A stretch of DNA of 52,414 bases from Phycisphaerales bacterium. Its GTDB lineage: Bacteria; Planctomycetota; Phycisphaerae; Phycisphaerales; UBA1924. Position 1 is the first letter of the stretch. The number at the start of each line of letters is the position of its first letter. Made by a program: the position numbers and the translations under genes. This document shows, piece by piece, positions 36,448-45,859 of this stretch. The stretch is from contig JAGQON010000024.1 in NCBI GenBank assembly GCA_020427395.1, positions 1 through 52,414 on the forward strand, given 5' to 3'. The notes under the pieces are model-generated. The model ran no database searches. It saw only the letters and a list, made by a program, of their open reading frames with translations, and was not told where the DNA came from.

Positions 36448-37454
36448 GGCGTGCCCCCGCTGGATTCATTGAGCGCATCGCCGCGCAGGCTCGGAACAAG
36501 CACCACGACAACACGCTTGGGTACATTGCGAGACTCGCCCGCCCGGGTCATCCGCGACCCCGGAGACACGAACATCAGCTCGCCCAGCGAGCGAACCGGC
36601 GGCACGCGGGGCTCAACGATCGCCCTCGAAACAGGCTGGCCCGTGGTCTCAGCCTGCCCCGCTTCTTCTTCATCCTCAGACGGCGTCTCGATCACTACGA
36701 CCGGGTCAGGGATCCGGGACCAGTCCGCGCCGGGCTCTTCGCCGACGATCACCAGCGCCCGATCACCACGCAGCATCACCGAGCCGAGCAGCTCGTCGAT
36801 CACCTGCCCCTCATCGTCAAGTGTCCGCTCGCGCTGATCGGGGAGCAGCAGGAACTGGTTGTCCCCCCGGGCCTCGATCTGCACACCAAGATCCAATCGC
36901 AGCACCTGACGCACCCCGTCGTCAACCAGCATCGGCTCGCTCCACGAGCGGGCGATGATTCGGGGACGACCCGCATCGATCTGTCGCAGCGACTCGCCTA
37001 CGCGAACGCGCGTGCCGCCGTTCTCGCCCGAGCGGATGATCGCACGCCACGCACCGAACTCGCCCAGCCACTGGTTGCTGATCGGTCGGACCACGCGCAG
37101 CTTGGCAAGCGTCGCATCGAGCTGGTCGATGGGCACCTCGATCAGGCGCAGACCCCACGAAGACCAAACCTCCCGGGTCGATTCATCAACGCTGCTTTCC
37201 GCCAAAGCCCCCACGAACGGTCGGAGGGCACGAGGCGCGTCGTAATCCGTATCGTCGACCACCAGCATCCGCACCTCGATCCCCTGACGGGCGTCGGGGT
37301 CCGCGAGCTGCGACTCGCTGGCAATGCTCGCCCCATCGCTCAGCTCGACCTGCTCGGCCGGGGCAAACCACTTGCGCACGCCGTTGCAGCCCGGCGCAGC
37401 GAGCATCGCCGACGCAATCGCCAGCAACACGGCATGACGGGCGGCATCACGCAT
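36444..37454 (-). CDS. Possible lipoprotein of unknown function
   Basis: A 336-residue protein that starts with a signal-like stretch ending in LAAPGC (MRDAARHAVLLAIASAMLAA), consistent with a lipoprotein though Pro before Gly-Cys is atypical. The rest is a beta-rich soluble domain with no motif that I recognise. The C-terminus (GSRMTRAGESRNVPKRVVVV) and an Asp/Glu-rich linker (PSEDEEEAGQAE) are its only distinctive parts. The start at 37454 overlaps the LOG gene by 8 bp; an ATG at 37466 is a longer alternative. It overlaps the exchanger gene by 4 bp. Confidence 0.65.
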   Translation of the reverse strand: MRDAARHAVLLAIASAMLAAPGCNGVRKWFAPAEQVELSDGASIASESQLADPDARQGIEVRMLVVDDTDYDAPRALRPFVGALAESSVDESTREVWSSWGLRLIEVPIDQLDATLAKLRVVRPISNQWLGEFGAWRAIIRSGENGGTRVRVGESLRQIDAGRPRIIARSWSEPMLVDDGVRQVLRLDLGVQIEARGDNQFLLLPDQRERTLDDEGQVIDELLGSVMLRGDRALVIVGEEPGADWSRIPDPVVVIETPSEDEEEAGQAETTGQPVSRAIVEPRVPPVRSLGELMFVSPGSRMTRAGESRNVPKRVVVVLVPSLRGDALNESSGGTP

Positions 37455-38586
37455 CGGCGGGTTCAAAGCTGTTGATGCGATCGATCATCGCCCGCACAAG
37501 CCCGAACTTGTGCCGCGTGTGCGTGAAGGCGAGACGCGGGAGCATCATGTGATCTCGCTCCTGCGGGTACGCCTCGGTCTGGTGGATCTTTCCACTCTTC
37601 ACCAGCACCGCGAACTCCTCGTTGAGTGTTTCGATGTCCTCGTCGCGCAGACGCTTCTGCAAACGGATCACCAGGTCGTCACGCACATACCGCGAGGAGT
37701 GGTAGTTGCGGTAGAAGTTGAAGATGTGGTCCGCAGCGTCCTGCGGGTCCTTGGCGATGTGATACAGGCTGAAGTCCTCCCGGCTGATCCAGCCGCGATC
37801 CGCCAGCTGCTGGCGCACATAACGGTCCCAGCCCTGCCAGTACGACCCGTGCTCGCCGTCGTAATCACCATCGACAAACACGATCGGGATCATGCTCGCC
37901 TTGCCCGTCTGCACAAGCGTTAGCGTCTCGAAGGTCTCGTCGAGCGTACCGAACCCGCCGGGGAAGCAGACCACCGCATCGCACTGCGACAGGAACATCA
38001 GCTTGCGGGTGAAGAAATACCGGAAGTTGATGAGCTTCTCGTCGCCGATGATGTGCTCGTTGGCCGTCGTCTCAAAGGGCAGGCGGATCGCGACGCCGAA
38101 GCTCGCTTCGCGCCCCGGGCCCTCGTGCCCGGCCTTCATGATGCCGTCGCCCGCGCCGGTGATCGACATCCAGCCCGTGAGGGCCATGATCTTGGAGAAC
38201 TCGACCGCCGCCTTGTAATCGGGGTGGTCCTCGGGTGTGCGGGCGCTGCCGAAGATGGTGACCTTGTGCGAGTCTGGATACTGCCCGAACACCCGGTAGG
38301 CGTAACGAAGCTCCTTCATCGCCGCCGTCATCAGCTTGAGCTCGCCCGTGTCACGCCCGTCGGGGATCAGCTTGAGCGCGGCCGTGATCAGCTCGCGAAC
38401 CAGCTTGCTGTCGTAATCGTCCGAACGCCCCGCGACCAGATCGAGCAGCTCAATGATCCGGTCCTGCACCTCACCGTCGTCGGCACGGCGCACCTCGGGC
38501 TGCTCTGGCGGGGCCGCCTGCTCGTTCATTGGCTGCGTGCTGCTGGGTGGGTTCAGCTCGACCCGGTTGTGTTCTCGATCGCTCAT
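37447..38586 (-). CDS. LOG-family nucleotide-binding protein
   Basis: A 379-residue Rossmann-fold protein of the LOG (lysine decarboxylase-like) family. The signature PGGFGTLDE lies at 209-217, preceded by IFGSART (111-117) and ITGAGDGIMKAGHEG (142-156). Family members are phosphoribohydrolases acting on nucleoside 5'-monophosphates. About 100 extra N-terminal and 100 C-terminal residues surround the core, so it is a long-form member and the exact substrate is unknown. The ATG at 38586 has GAAGAAGG upstream. Confidence 0.87.
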   Translation of the reverse strand: MSDREHNRVELNPPSSTQPMNEQAAPPEQPEVRRADDGEVQDRIIELLDLVAGRSDDYDSKLVRELITAALKLIPDGRDTGELKLMTAAMKELRYAYRVFGQYPDSHKVTIFGSARTPEDHPDYKAAVEFSKIMALTGWMSITGAGDGIMKAGHEGPGREASFGVAIRLPFETTANEHIIGDEKLINFRYFFTRKLMFLSQCDAVVCFPGGFGTLDETFETLTLVQTGKASMIPIVFVDGDYDGEHGSYWQGWDRYVRQQLADRGWISREDFSLYHIAKDPQDAADHIFNFYRNYHSSRYVRDDLVIRLQKRLRDEDIETLNEEFAVLVKSGKIHQTEAYPQERDHMMLPRLAFTHTRHKFGLVRAMIDRINSFEPADA

Positions 38587-38659
38587 TTCTGCCTTCTTCT
38601 GGGTGATTCAACTTCGTGGCGCGCGGGAACACTCTATGCGTCCGCCCGCGATGAGCCCA

Positions 38660-41600
38660 CTATCGGTCTTCCCGACCCGGAACGATCGCGGATTGCGACC
38701 AGTCACGGTCGTCGGGCGGTTCGTTGCTGGGGCGGTGCACCTCGTCGCTCGTGGAACGCCGGACGCGGATGCGATCCCCCTGAACCTGCTGCTCGACAAG
38801 GCGGATACGCTGCTCCTGCTCGCTCAGCGGGTTACCCAGCAGCGCATTCACCAGCTGGCGGGTGCCGCTGAACTGAGAAACCGAATACTCCAGCTTGTCG
38901 ATCGTGCCTGTCACACGCGTCGTAATCAGCTCATCACGGAGCGTCTCGAAAAGCGAAGAAACGATCGGGATCGGGTTGATCGCCCGCGACCTGAACCGGA
39001 GATCGACGCCCCGGTTCTCCCAGTTCACGGTGCCATAACCCAGGATCTCGACGCGCCGCGATGAGGCGCTGAGCTGCTCAAACGCAAGGTTCGGGCCATC
39101 GACATAAAAGCGGGCCTGCGCCAGGTCGATCGTCGCACCCGTGGGCAGCGAAAGGTTGCTCGCCTCGATCAGGTTGATCAGACCCGGCAACGCGAGCACC
39201 GAGCCGCCCTTGATCTCCACGCTCCCGCGACCAACACGACGCTCAGGCACACCAATCGGGCCGGTCATCGTCAGATCCGCCAACATCGAGCCCCGCGAGA
39301 GGTCCTCGGCCTGCGACCACGAGCTGAGCACGCTCTCACGCCCGGGCCTGGGCGGGCCCTCAAGTCCACCCGGCGGGAGCAGCAGATCGTCAAACACCGG
39401 CGCGGCGCGGATGCCAGAGGCGTGCAGCTCCATCCAGTACTGCGGCTCATTCAACCGATTGGGGCGGATCTGCGCGCTGCCCGCGATACGCCCGCCGTGC
39501 ATGCCCGCAATGATCTCAGGAATGAGCACGACACCCGGGCTGTCGGCATCGCCGATGATCTGCACGCTCGCGTCGTGGACCCGCATCAGCCCCGCCCGAA
39601 GCTTCGATGCCTCCAGGCGCAGCTCGTAGCCGAGCGTGTCCTGCTCGCCACGCACCGCAAAGCCCAGCGTGCCGCTGAGCTCCGAGATGGGCAGCCCAAT
39701 CACGGCGCTGCCCTGCGAGATCAACGCCTCGCCCCGGATGTCATAGACGCTCCGATCCGTACCCAACGCATTCGTGGTGATGTGCAGCGCGTCGATCGAC
39801 ACCCCGCCCTCGGCCTGCATCTGCAATGAATCGATCACTCGCCCCACAGCCAGCGGCAGGATCGCCCGCGTCGGGCCCTCGAGCAGCGAGCCCGAGGCGC
39901 TGGCGATGAGGTCCATATCCAGCCCCTGCCCGGGAAGCAGCGTCCAGGTACCCGTGACCCCGATCGAAGATTCGGGCCCCTCCGCCCGGATATCGGCGAA
40001 GCGCCCCTCATACCCCTCGAAAAGCACACGCCCCGTAACCGACTCGAACATCGCCTCACGATCGTTCATCGTCAGCGATAACGATTCCGGCTCAAGCGAG
40101 CCGTGCACGCTCACCGGCAGCAACCCGATGCTGGGTGCCTCCTCGGGGATACGGTAGAGCCCCGCGACCGGCGTCATCGTGATATCCAGATCAAAGCTCG
40201 CCCGGAGCTGGTTCCTCGTCAGCCAATCCTGAGTCGCCACGGAACCGAATCGATCGATCGCGAGCTTGGCGATTGGTGAGTCGAGCGTGCCCCGCTCATA
40301 GCTCAGCGAGAGCGTTTCCGGGTCTTCGATTTCGATCAGCTGCCCCGGTCGTGTCAGCGGCAGCGGCCCGTCGATGCTGATCACACCCGAGCTCCGCCCC
40401 TGCGTCTCAATCGGCACCCGGAAATCATCGAAACGCAGCGAGAGCCCGCTGGAGAGATCAAGCGTCGCACGACCCCACGAAGCGCCCAGCCGGTAGCGTG
40501 TCTCGTCGTAGGTGAACGAGAGCGACTCGATCCGATCGAGCGTGAAGCTGCTCTCGCTCGCCCCCCCGACGAAGCCCTCGAGCGTCGCATCGATCGCCAG
40601 CACCCCGTCCGGGTGATACGCGTCGCGGTACGCGATCAGCTCGCGCGCAATCCGGGGCGAAACCACCGCCACCGCGTGCTGCAGCGGCATGGCAAAGTCC
40701 AAGCCGTCCACACGGGCCGACGCGAAGATCTCCGCGCCGGGCACAGGCGGGCCGTACTCAGTGGGCAGAAGACCGATGGACCGGCGCTCGCCCCCCACGC
40801 CGCGCCGCTTGTCCGGCAGCGTGAGCTGGGTTAGCACGGACACCGGCGTGGGCGCGATCGGCAGCTCGGGCGAGGACAGCATCGAGCTGATATCTACGAT
40901 GATCAGCTCCTCGGTGACATACACCGTGCCATAGAGATCATCGAGCGCCAGCGGGTTGCTGCCAGGCGTCACCGCAAGCGGATCATCGGGCGTGCGCAGC
41001 CCCTGATAGATCGGGCGGGCGTACCCCTTGGTGATCGTCGCCTCGACATCGAATCCCAAACGGTTGTCACTCCGCGGCCCGATCGTCGCTCGGCACTCCA
41101 CACTCCCACCCAGACGCATGCGATCGAGGATGCGACGCAGCGAGATCGCGTCGGGGTCACTGCTCTGCTGGGCGTGATAGCCAGGGATCGCCGCGACGAG
41201 TCGCTCATCGATCGGGATGTCATTGGCGGTGATGCTCACAACCGGCTTGGCATCGGGCTTCGTGCGATCGATCACCGCGGAAACCTCCGCAGAACCGCCG
41301 CCGATACCGCTGTAGGTGCCCCCCGCCAGCTCGACCAGCTCGTCGCTGATCTGCAGCTCGACATCGTGCGCGACGATCGGCAGCGGGAAGTGCCCCGGCA
41401 CCAGCCCCGCGGTAGGCAGCACGATCTGCACATCGGTCGTCCAGCGGTTATCCGCGGGGCGCTCCGGGTGACGCCGCAGCACCACCTCCGCGTTGGCCTT
41501 GCCACCGAAGCTGAACTCGGGGATGCTCAGCATGCGATCGATCACGCCCAGCTGCGCCGCCAGCGCATCGCGGGCCGCCTGATTGCCGTCACGGTCCGGG

Positions 41601-43216
41601 TCCCACCCGTCCAGCCGATCCCAGATCTCCCGCCGCCGCTCCGCCAGATCCTCACGGTCGCGCTGATCCAGCAGCAGCTGCTCGTCCAGCAGCTGCTGAT
41701 AATCCTGCTCGCTGAAGAGCGATTGAGCCAGCTCGCGCTGATCGGCATCGAGCGCACCCATCAGGTGCTCATCCATCGGCAGCTCGCCCACCCGCAGGTT
41801 GATGGTGACGACCGAATCCTCACCCAGCGGCGAGAACAGCCCGTCGGCTTCAAGCGTCGCGCCGCTCGGCCCCACGCCGGTAATCCGCTTGATGATCAGC
41901 CGATCAGGATCGAAGGCGACCTCGCCCTCGAGCTGGTGGAACGGGTAGCGGAACTTCTTGTAGGTCGCGCTGCCGTTGCTGATGCTCGCTTCGCCCGAAA
42001 CACGGATCGACGCCCCCTCCGCACGCTCAACCAGAACCCGAGCGTGCACATCGGCGACCGGGTTGCTGAAACGATCCAGCTTCTCCAGCACATTCTCCGG
42101 CAGAAACTTGGCAGGCCTGAAGCGGTCGTCGAGTCGAAAGTCTGTCGTCAGCACCACATCGAAAGCGCTCTGCGCATCAAGCCCGCGATAGTTCAGCTCC
42201 ACGGTGTACTCAAGCTCGTCGATCAGCCCCCTGAGATCAGCCGTAAGCCCGCGTGTCCCGAAGACCACCGTCCCACGCGTGCGACGCATGCGGAGCAGAT
42301 CACCAGATCCCGTCATCGAACCCGAGTCGTCGAACGGCAGGTTCATCGCCACTCCGTCGAGCATCAGGATGACCTCGACCTCCCCGTTGCTATCGATGTT
42401 GAGCATCGTCGGGGCAAGCTCCCCAGACAGCGCCAGTCGCTCATACATACCACGCGAACGAGAGGGCACAAAGTTGCTCGGCCAGTCCTGCAGCCGCAGC
42501 CCATCTAGCCGACCCTTTACGCCATCCGGGCCCATCTCGCCCGTGAGATTGATCAGACCGCCCTCAATCGACGCGTCCGGCGAGCCCATGCCCGCCTCCG
42601 TCGGCAACGCCACCAGCGCAAACTTCGAGACGCCGTTGGCGTCCGTCTCGTCAATCCGACCACGCAGCGAGAGCGCCTTAAGCTTGCGGTAAGTCCCATC
42701 CTCATGCTCGCCGATCTCAAGAATGCCGTTGCGCAGTTCGATCCGAGGCGTCGCCCCACCACCACCACCCGAGTTGTACTCCAGCTCCGCAAGGTTCACG
42801 CGCCCGCTCTGGGCATCCTGACTCACTCGAATCGTCGGGCGATCGATCTCGATCGATGACACCTGGATGCCACGCCCGCGTAGCACACCGCCCCAGTCCA
42901 CATTGATCACCGCGCGATCAATCTCAACCAACCGGGCCGCCTCGCCCCGGATATCCCCGCTCTCGAACACCGCGTCCCGGATCACAATCGTGCCATCGGG
43001 CGCCAGCTTGATCGACCCCGCCTCCACCTCAACACCAAACTGCTTCGCGAGCATCGGTTCCACGAATGACTTGATCGCGCCGGTCTGCCCGATGATGTAC
43101 ACCGTCGCCACCAGCAGCACCGGGATGCCGATCAGCAAGACGATCAGCACGCGCAGCCATCGCCGCTTGCGCTTGGGCTTGGCTGCTGCGGGTATCGTCG
43201 GTTCGGTCTCGGGCAC
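38660..43216 (-). CDS. Large AsmA-like (DUF3971/TamB-type) envelope protein
   Basis: A 1,518-residue protein with a basic cytoplasmic start (KPKRKRR), one N-terminal transmembrane helix (VLIVLLIGIPVLLVATVYII) and a very long periplasmic beta-rich region typical of AsmA/TamB/YhdP repeats, which form a hydrophobic groove thought to carry phospholipids between membranes. The end resembles the AsmA_2/DUF3971 C-terminus (LPTGATIDLAQARFYVDG, VNWENRGVDLRFRS). The frame is open to 43300, but GTG 43216 has a GGGAG site and lies about 33 nt after a TATGAT -10. A charged insertion occurs near residues 520-570 (QLLLDQRDREDLAERRRE). Confidence 0.78.
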   Translation of the reverse strand: MPETEPTIPAAAKPKRKRRWLRVLIVLLIGIPVLLVATVYIIGQTGAIKSFVEPMLAKQFGVEVEAGSIKLAPDGTIVIRDAVFESGDIRGEAARLVEIDRAVINVDWGGVLRGRGIQVSSIEIDRPTIRVSQDAQSGRVNLAELEYNSGGGGGATPRIELRNGILEIGEHEDGTYRKLKALSLRGRIDETDANGVSKFALVALPTEAGMGSPDASIEGGLINLTGEMGPDGVKGRLDGLRLQDWPSNFVPSRSRGMYERLALSGELAPTMLNIDSNGEVEVILMLDGVAMNLPFDDSGSMTGSGDLLRMRRTRGTVVFGTRGLTADLRGLIDELEYTVELNYRGLDAQSAFDVVLTTDFRLDDRFRPAKFLPENVLEKLDRFSNPVADVHARVLVERAEGASIRVSGEASISNGSATYKKFRYPFHQLEGEVAFDPDRLIIKRITGVGPSGATLEADGLFSPLGEDSVVTINLRVGELPMDEHLMGALDADQRELAQSLFSEQDYQQLLDEQLLLDQRDREDLAERRREIWDRLDGWDPDRDGNQAARDALAAQLGVIDRMLSIPEFSFGGKANAEVVLRRHPERPADNRWTTDVQIVLPTAGLVPGHFPLPIVAHDVELQISDELVELAGGTYSGIGGGSAEVSAVIDRTKPDAKPVVSITANDIPIDERLVAAIPGYHAQQSSDPDAISLRRILDRMRLGGSVECRATIGPRSDNRLGFDVEATITKGYARPIYQGLRTPDDPLAVTPGSNPLALDDLYGTVYVTEELIIVDISSMLSSPELPIAPTPVSVLTQLTLPDKRRGVGGERRSIGLLPTEYGPPVPGAEIFASARVDGLDFAMPLQHAVAVVSPRIARELIAYRDAYHPDGVLAIDATLEGFVGGASESSFTLDRIESLSFTYDETRYRLGASWGRATLDLSSGLSLRFDDFRVPIETQGRSSGVISIDGPLPLTRPGQLIEIEDPETLSLSYERGTLDSPIAKLAIDRFGSVATQDWLTRNQLRASFDLDITMTPVAGLYRIPEEAPSIGLLPVSVHGSLEPESLSLTMNDREAMFESVTGRVLFEGYEGRFADIRAEGPESSIGVTGTWTLLPGQGLDMDLIASASGSLLEGPTRAILPLAVGRVIDSLQMQAEGGVSIDALHITTNALGTDRSVYDIRGEALISQGSAVIGLPISELSGTLGFAVRGEQDTLGYELRLEASKLRAGLMRVHDASVQIIGDADSPGVVLIPEIIAGMHGGRIAGSAQIRPNRLNEPQYWMELHASGIRAAPVFDDLLLPPGGLEGPPRPGRESVLSSWSQAEDLSRGSMLADLTMTGPIGVPERRVGRGSVEIKGGSVLALPGLINLIEASNLSLPTGATIDLAQARFYVDGPNLAFEQLSASSRRVEILGYGTVNWENRGVDLRFRSRAINPIPIVSSLFETLRDELITTRVTGTIDKLEYSVSQFSGTRQLVNALLGNPLSEQEQRIRLVEQQVQGDRIRVRRSTSDEVHRPSNEPPDDRDWSQSAIVPGREDR

Positions 43217-43255
43217 ACGGGGCTCCCGCGATGGATCGCGTCTGAGGGGCAGCAG

Positions 43256-43261
43256 ATCATA
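43256..43261 (-). promoter_or_regulatory. Putative -10 box of AsmA-like gene
   Basis: TATGAT on the minus strand, giving a leader of about 33 nt with a GGGAG ribosome site before GTG 43216. It supports that start over the ATG at 43300, which lies upstream of the box. Confidence 0.45.
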
Positions 43262-43325
43262 GCGCACCGCGGAGATTCGCCGCACACCAAGCCCGAACAC
43301 AACCCGCCCAAACCTCCCGATCGGC

Positions 43326-43331
43326 TATACT
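43326..43331 (+). promoter_or_regulatory. Putative -10 box of radA (leaderless type)
   Basis: TATACT, a near-consensus -10, ending exactly 6 nt before the radA ATG at 43338 with no ribosome site between. Confidence 0.55.
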
Positions 43332-43337
43332 CAGCCC

Positions 43338-44786
43338 ATGGCCAAGACGCGCACCATCTTCCTCTGCACCTCATGCGGCTCAACCCACTCACGCTGGATG
43401 GGCAAATGCCCAGACTGCGGCGGATGGGACACGCTCGAGGAATCCCGCTTCGACAAGGCCGCCAGCTCCGACCCGCAGCGCGGCGGCGGCTGGGTCGAAC
43501 TCAAGGGCATCGGCGACGCCCCGCACGCCACCCCCATCACCGAGGTCATCTCCAACAGCACCCCAACCCGGCGACTCCCCACCGGCATCAACGAGTTCGA
43601 CCGCGTGCTCGGCGGCACCGAAAACGATCCATATAAAGGTCTCGTGCCCGGCTCCGTCGTCCTCGTCGGCGGCGAACCCGGCATCGGCAAGTCCACCCTC
43701 CTCCTCCAGGCCGCCGGCGCATGGGCCTCGCCCGTCAAGCTCGACCAGGCCAACCCCGACTGGACCAGCAAGGTCCTCTATGTCTCCTCCGAAGAATCCG
43801 CACAGCAGGTCCAGATGCGCGCATCGCGCCTCGGCGTCGCCGACAGCGACAACCTCTTCGTCCTATCCGATACCAACCTCGCCCGCATCATGGAGCAGGC
43901 CCGCAAGATCAAGCCCGATGTCTGCGTCATCGACTCCATCCAGATGATCTACAAGTCCGACCTCGAAGCCGCACCCGGCTCGGTCACCCAGCTCCGCCGC
44001 TGCTGCGCCGAGCTCGTCTACTTCGCCAAGGCCACCGGCACCGCCATCGTCCTCGTCGGCCATGTCACCAAAGAGGGCACCCTCGCCGGCCCGCGCATGC
44101 TCGAACACATGGTCGACGCCGTCCTCTACTTCGAAGGCGACCGCTACCACTCCGCACGAATCGTCCGCGCCATCAAGAACCGCTTCGGCACCACACTCGA
44201 ACTGGGCATCTTCGAGATGACCGGCCAGGGCCTCCAGCAACTCCCCGGCGGCATGTCCGTCGCCGCAATCTCCGGCTCAGACGAACACCGCCCCGGCGCC
44301 GTCGTCTGCCCCGCCATGCACGGCTCACGCTGCGTGCTGGTCGAACTCCAGGCCCTCACCGCCACCGGATTCGTCGGCAGCGCCAAACGAAAATCCTCCG
44401 GCCTCGACTCCAACCGCCTCGCCATGCTCATCGCCGTCCTCGAACAGCACGGCGGCCTGCGCCTCGCCGACCGCGATGTCTTCGCCTCCGCCGTCGGCGG
44501 CCTCAAAATCATCGAACCCGCCTCCGACCTCGCACTCGCGCTCGCCATCGCCGGCGCCCACTACAAACGCTCGCTACCACCCACCACCATCGCCATCGGC
44601 GAGGTTGGTTTAGGCGGCGAGCTGCGACCCGCCACCCAACTCGAACAACGCCTCCGCGAGAGCGCCAGACTCGGCTACACCCACGCCTTCATCCCCGACC
44701 CCGGCAAGCACAAACTCCCGAAGATCAAGGGCATGGAACTGATCCCGATCCGGAATGTCTCGCAGGCGATTGAGCGGTTGATGTGA
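43338..44786 (+). CDS. radA: DNA repair protein RadA (Sms)
   Basis: RecA-related ATPase that helps to process recombination intermediates by branch migration. The 482 residues contain the N-terminal zinc finger with C10, C13, C24 and C27, the Walker A GGEPGIGKST near 112-121, the RadA-specific KNRFG motif near 280 and a C-terminal Lon-protease-like domain (ALAIAGAHYKRSLPPTT, GEVGLGGELRP) without protease residues. All diagnostic parts are present and length is normal. It is divergent from the AsmA-like gene. Confidence 0.97.
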   Translation: MAKTRTIFLCTSCGSTHSRWMGKCPDCGGWDTLEESRFDKAASSDPQRGGGWVELKGIGDAPHATPITEVISNSTPTRRLPTGINEFDRVLGGTENDPYKGLVPGSVVLVGGEPGIGKSTLLLQAAGAWASPVKLDQANPDWTSKVLYVSSEESAQQVQMRASRLGVADSDNLFVLSDTNLARIMEQARKIKPDVCVIDSIQMIYKSDLEAAPGSVTQLRRCCAELVYFAKATGTAIVLVGHVTKEGTLAGPRMLEHMVDAVLYFEGDRYHSARIVRAIKNRFGTTLELGIFEMTGQGLQQLPGGMSVAAISGSDEHRPGAVVCPAMHGSRCVLVELQALTATGFVGSAKRKSSGLDSNRLAMLIAVLEQHGGLRLADRDVFASAVGGLKIIEPASDLALALAIAGAHYKRSLPPTTIAIGEVGLGGELRPATQLEQRLRESARLGYTHAFIPDPGKHKLPKIKGMELIPIRNVSQAIERLM

Positions 44787-44789
44787 TTG

Positions 44790-45251
44790 TCAGTTCATGA
44801 TGAATGCCCACACGGTCATCACTCCGGCTATGTAGACGACCCACATCACCATCCAGATCAGATACATATACACCCCGAAGTTCGCCGTCGATACAGCTCG
44901 GTACTCACCAATGTACTTCAGCGTGCATCGGAATGACAGATAAGTCGCGATAATAAGCGGCATCCCAAGCAGGATCAGCGACGGGATGACGAGCAGCCCC
45001 CAACTGGAACTGAGCATCAATCCGAACGGGAACGCAAGCATCAGCCCAATCAGGCATGCCCATGCCCATGGCTTGAAGAAGCTGAGCAGGAACTTCCTCG
45101 TCGTTGTGAGCGGGCGCTTGTCGTCCAGGCTTGCATAGTGCCCGCACTCAGGGCAGTGCACGACGGATCGCTGAGTTTCTTCGATGCCAGTCAGCTCGTA
45201 GCCACAGATCTGGCACACCGGAGGATCAAGCTCAGACTCACGCGGGGTCAT
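44790..45251 (-). CDS. Zinc-ribbon membrane protein of unknown function
   Basis: A 153-residue protein: an N-terminal zinc ribbon with two CxxC knuckles (CQICGYEL and CPECGHYA) and then four hydrophobic segments (such as ACLIGLMLAFPFGLML and LIWMVMWVVYIAGVMTV). Function unknown. Start ATG 45251 overlaps the thioesterase stop (ATGA at 45248-45251), so it is translated with that gene; the longer frame to 45329 is not needed. It resembles in layout two further zinc-ribbon membrane proteins 1.4-3 kb away. Convergent with radA, 3 bp apart. Confidence 0.72.
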   Translation of the reverse strand: MTPRESELDPPVCQICGYELTGIEETQRSVVHCPECGHYASLDDKRPLTTTRKFLLSFFKPWAWACLIGLMLAFPFGLMLSSSWGLLVIPSLILLGMPLIIATYLSFRCTLKYIGEYRAVSTANFGVYMYLIWMVMWVVYIAGVMTVWAFIMN

Positions 45252-45694
45252 CCCACCAACCACCCCGGCAACGCCCGAGGCCTTCCATCCCCACCAACAC
45301 ACGCGATCTCCGTACTCCCCACCGCGCACACCCCATCCAGCGGCACACTCGCATCCACCGCATGATCCGGAACCTTCCCACCCCGTTCCACCAGCACCAG
45401 CTCGTAGCTGTGCATCAGCTTCACCTTCGTCGCGCCCGACACACTCGTCCGCAGCTCGATCACATCGTCATACCGGATCGGCCGCCGGTACTTCACCTCC
45501 AGCTTCGTCACCACCAGGAACACACCCGCGGCCTCCAGCGCCGCGTAGCTCTCCCCCACCGCCCGCAGCAGCTCCGTCCGCCCCATCTCCATCCACGGCA
45601 GATAGCTCGAATGATGCGCCACCCCCATCGGGTCACACTCCACATAACGAACACGGATACGGGTCGAACCAACGCTCGGCGGTGTCTCAGGCAT
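45248..45694 (-). CDS. Acyl-CoA thioesterase, YbgC/FadM hotdog family
   Basis: A 148-residue hotdog-fold protein of the 4-hydroxybenzoyl-CoA thioesterase group. The segment VRYVECDPMGVAHHSSYLPW carries the catalytic Asp21 and an adjacent His27, and the long helix EMGRTELLRAVG follows, as in YbgC. Substrate is probably an acyl-CoA but is not identifiable. The ATG at 45694 has no ribosome site but a TAGTGT hexamer ends 6 nt upstream. It is divergent from trmB, with the inverted-repeat element between them. Confidence 0.85.
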   Translation of the reverse strand: MPETPPSVGSTRIRVRYVECDPMGVAHHSSYLPWMEMGRTELLRAVGESYAALEAAGVFLVVTKLEVKYRRPIRYDDVIELRTSVSGATKVKLMHSYELVLVERGGKVPDHAVDASVPLDGVCAVGSTEIACVGGDGRPRALPGWLVG

Positions 45695-45700
45695 ACATCA

Positions 45701-45706
45701 ACACTA
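45701..45706 (-). promoter_or_regulatory. Putative -10 box of thioesterase gene (leaderless type)
   Basis: TAGTGT on the minus strand, exactly 6 nt before the ATG at 45694. Confidence 0.4.
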
Positions 45707-45718
45707 GACCCACTCCCC

Positions 45719-45809
45719 GGGTGCCACTACTCGCGGCGCAGACGCGCAGTAGTGTCTTTGAAAGTCCACAAGAGCACTACTGCGCCGAAGACGGCGAGTA
45801 GTGGCACCC
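45719..45809. repeat. Dimeric inverted-repeat element (REPIN/BIME-like)
   Basis: A 91-bp nested palindrome. Outer arms GGGTGCCACTACTCGC (45719-45734) and its exact complement (45794-45809) flank inner arms GCGCAGTAGTG (45744-45754) and CACTACTGCGC (45775-45785), around a 20-nt centre. Each half is also a small hairpin by itself (CACTACT with AGTAGTG). Two REP-like hairpins in inverted orientation is the architecture of a REPIN. No second copy was noticed in this window. It lies between two divergent promoters. Confidence 0.7.
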
Positions 45810-45847
45810 GCCCTTCACTTCTTCCCCAATCCCTGATCCCCAATGCC

Positions 45848-45853
45848 TATTCT
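45848..45853 (+). promoter_or_regulatory. Putative -10 box of trmB (leaderless type)
   Basis: TATTCT ending exactly 6 nt before the trmB ATG at 45860; the spacer is all pyrimidine (TCCCCC), so no Shine-Dalgarno pairing is possible. Confidence 0.5.
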
Positions 45854-45859
45854 TCCCCC

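Noticed and set aside
41174..42508. 444-codon plus-strand frame within the AsmA-like gene
   Set aside because: Arg/His/Gln-rich shadow frame; the minus strand has a coherent signal anchor and beta-rich repeats.
45131..45859. In-frame extension of trmB by more than 240 codons
   Set aside because: It would run through the inverted-repeat element and the divergent thioesterase gene, and its composition is that of antisense DNA; trmB normally starts near ATG 45860.
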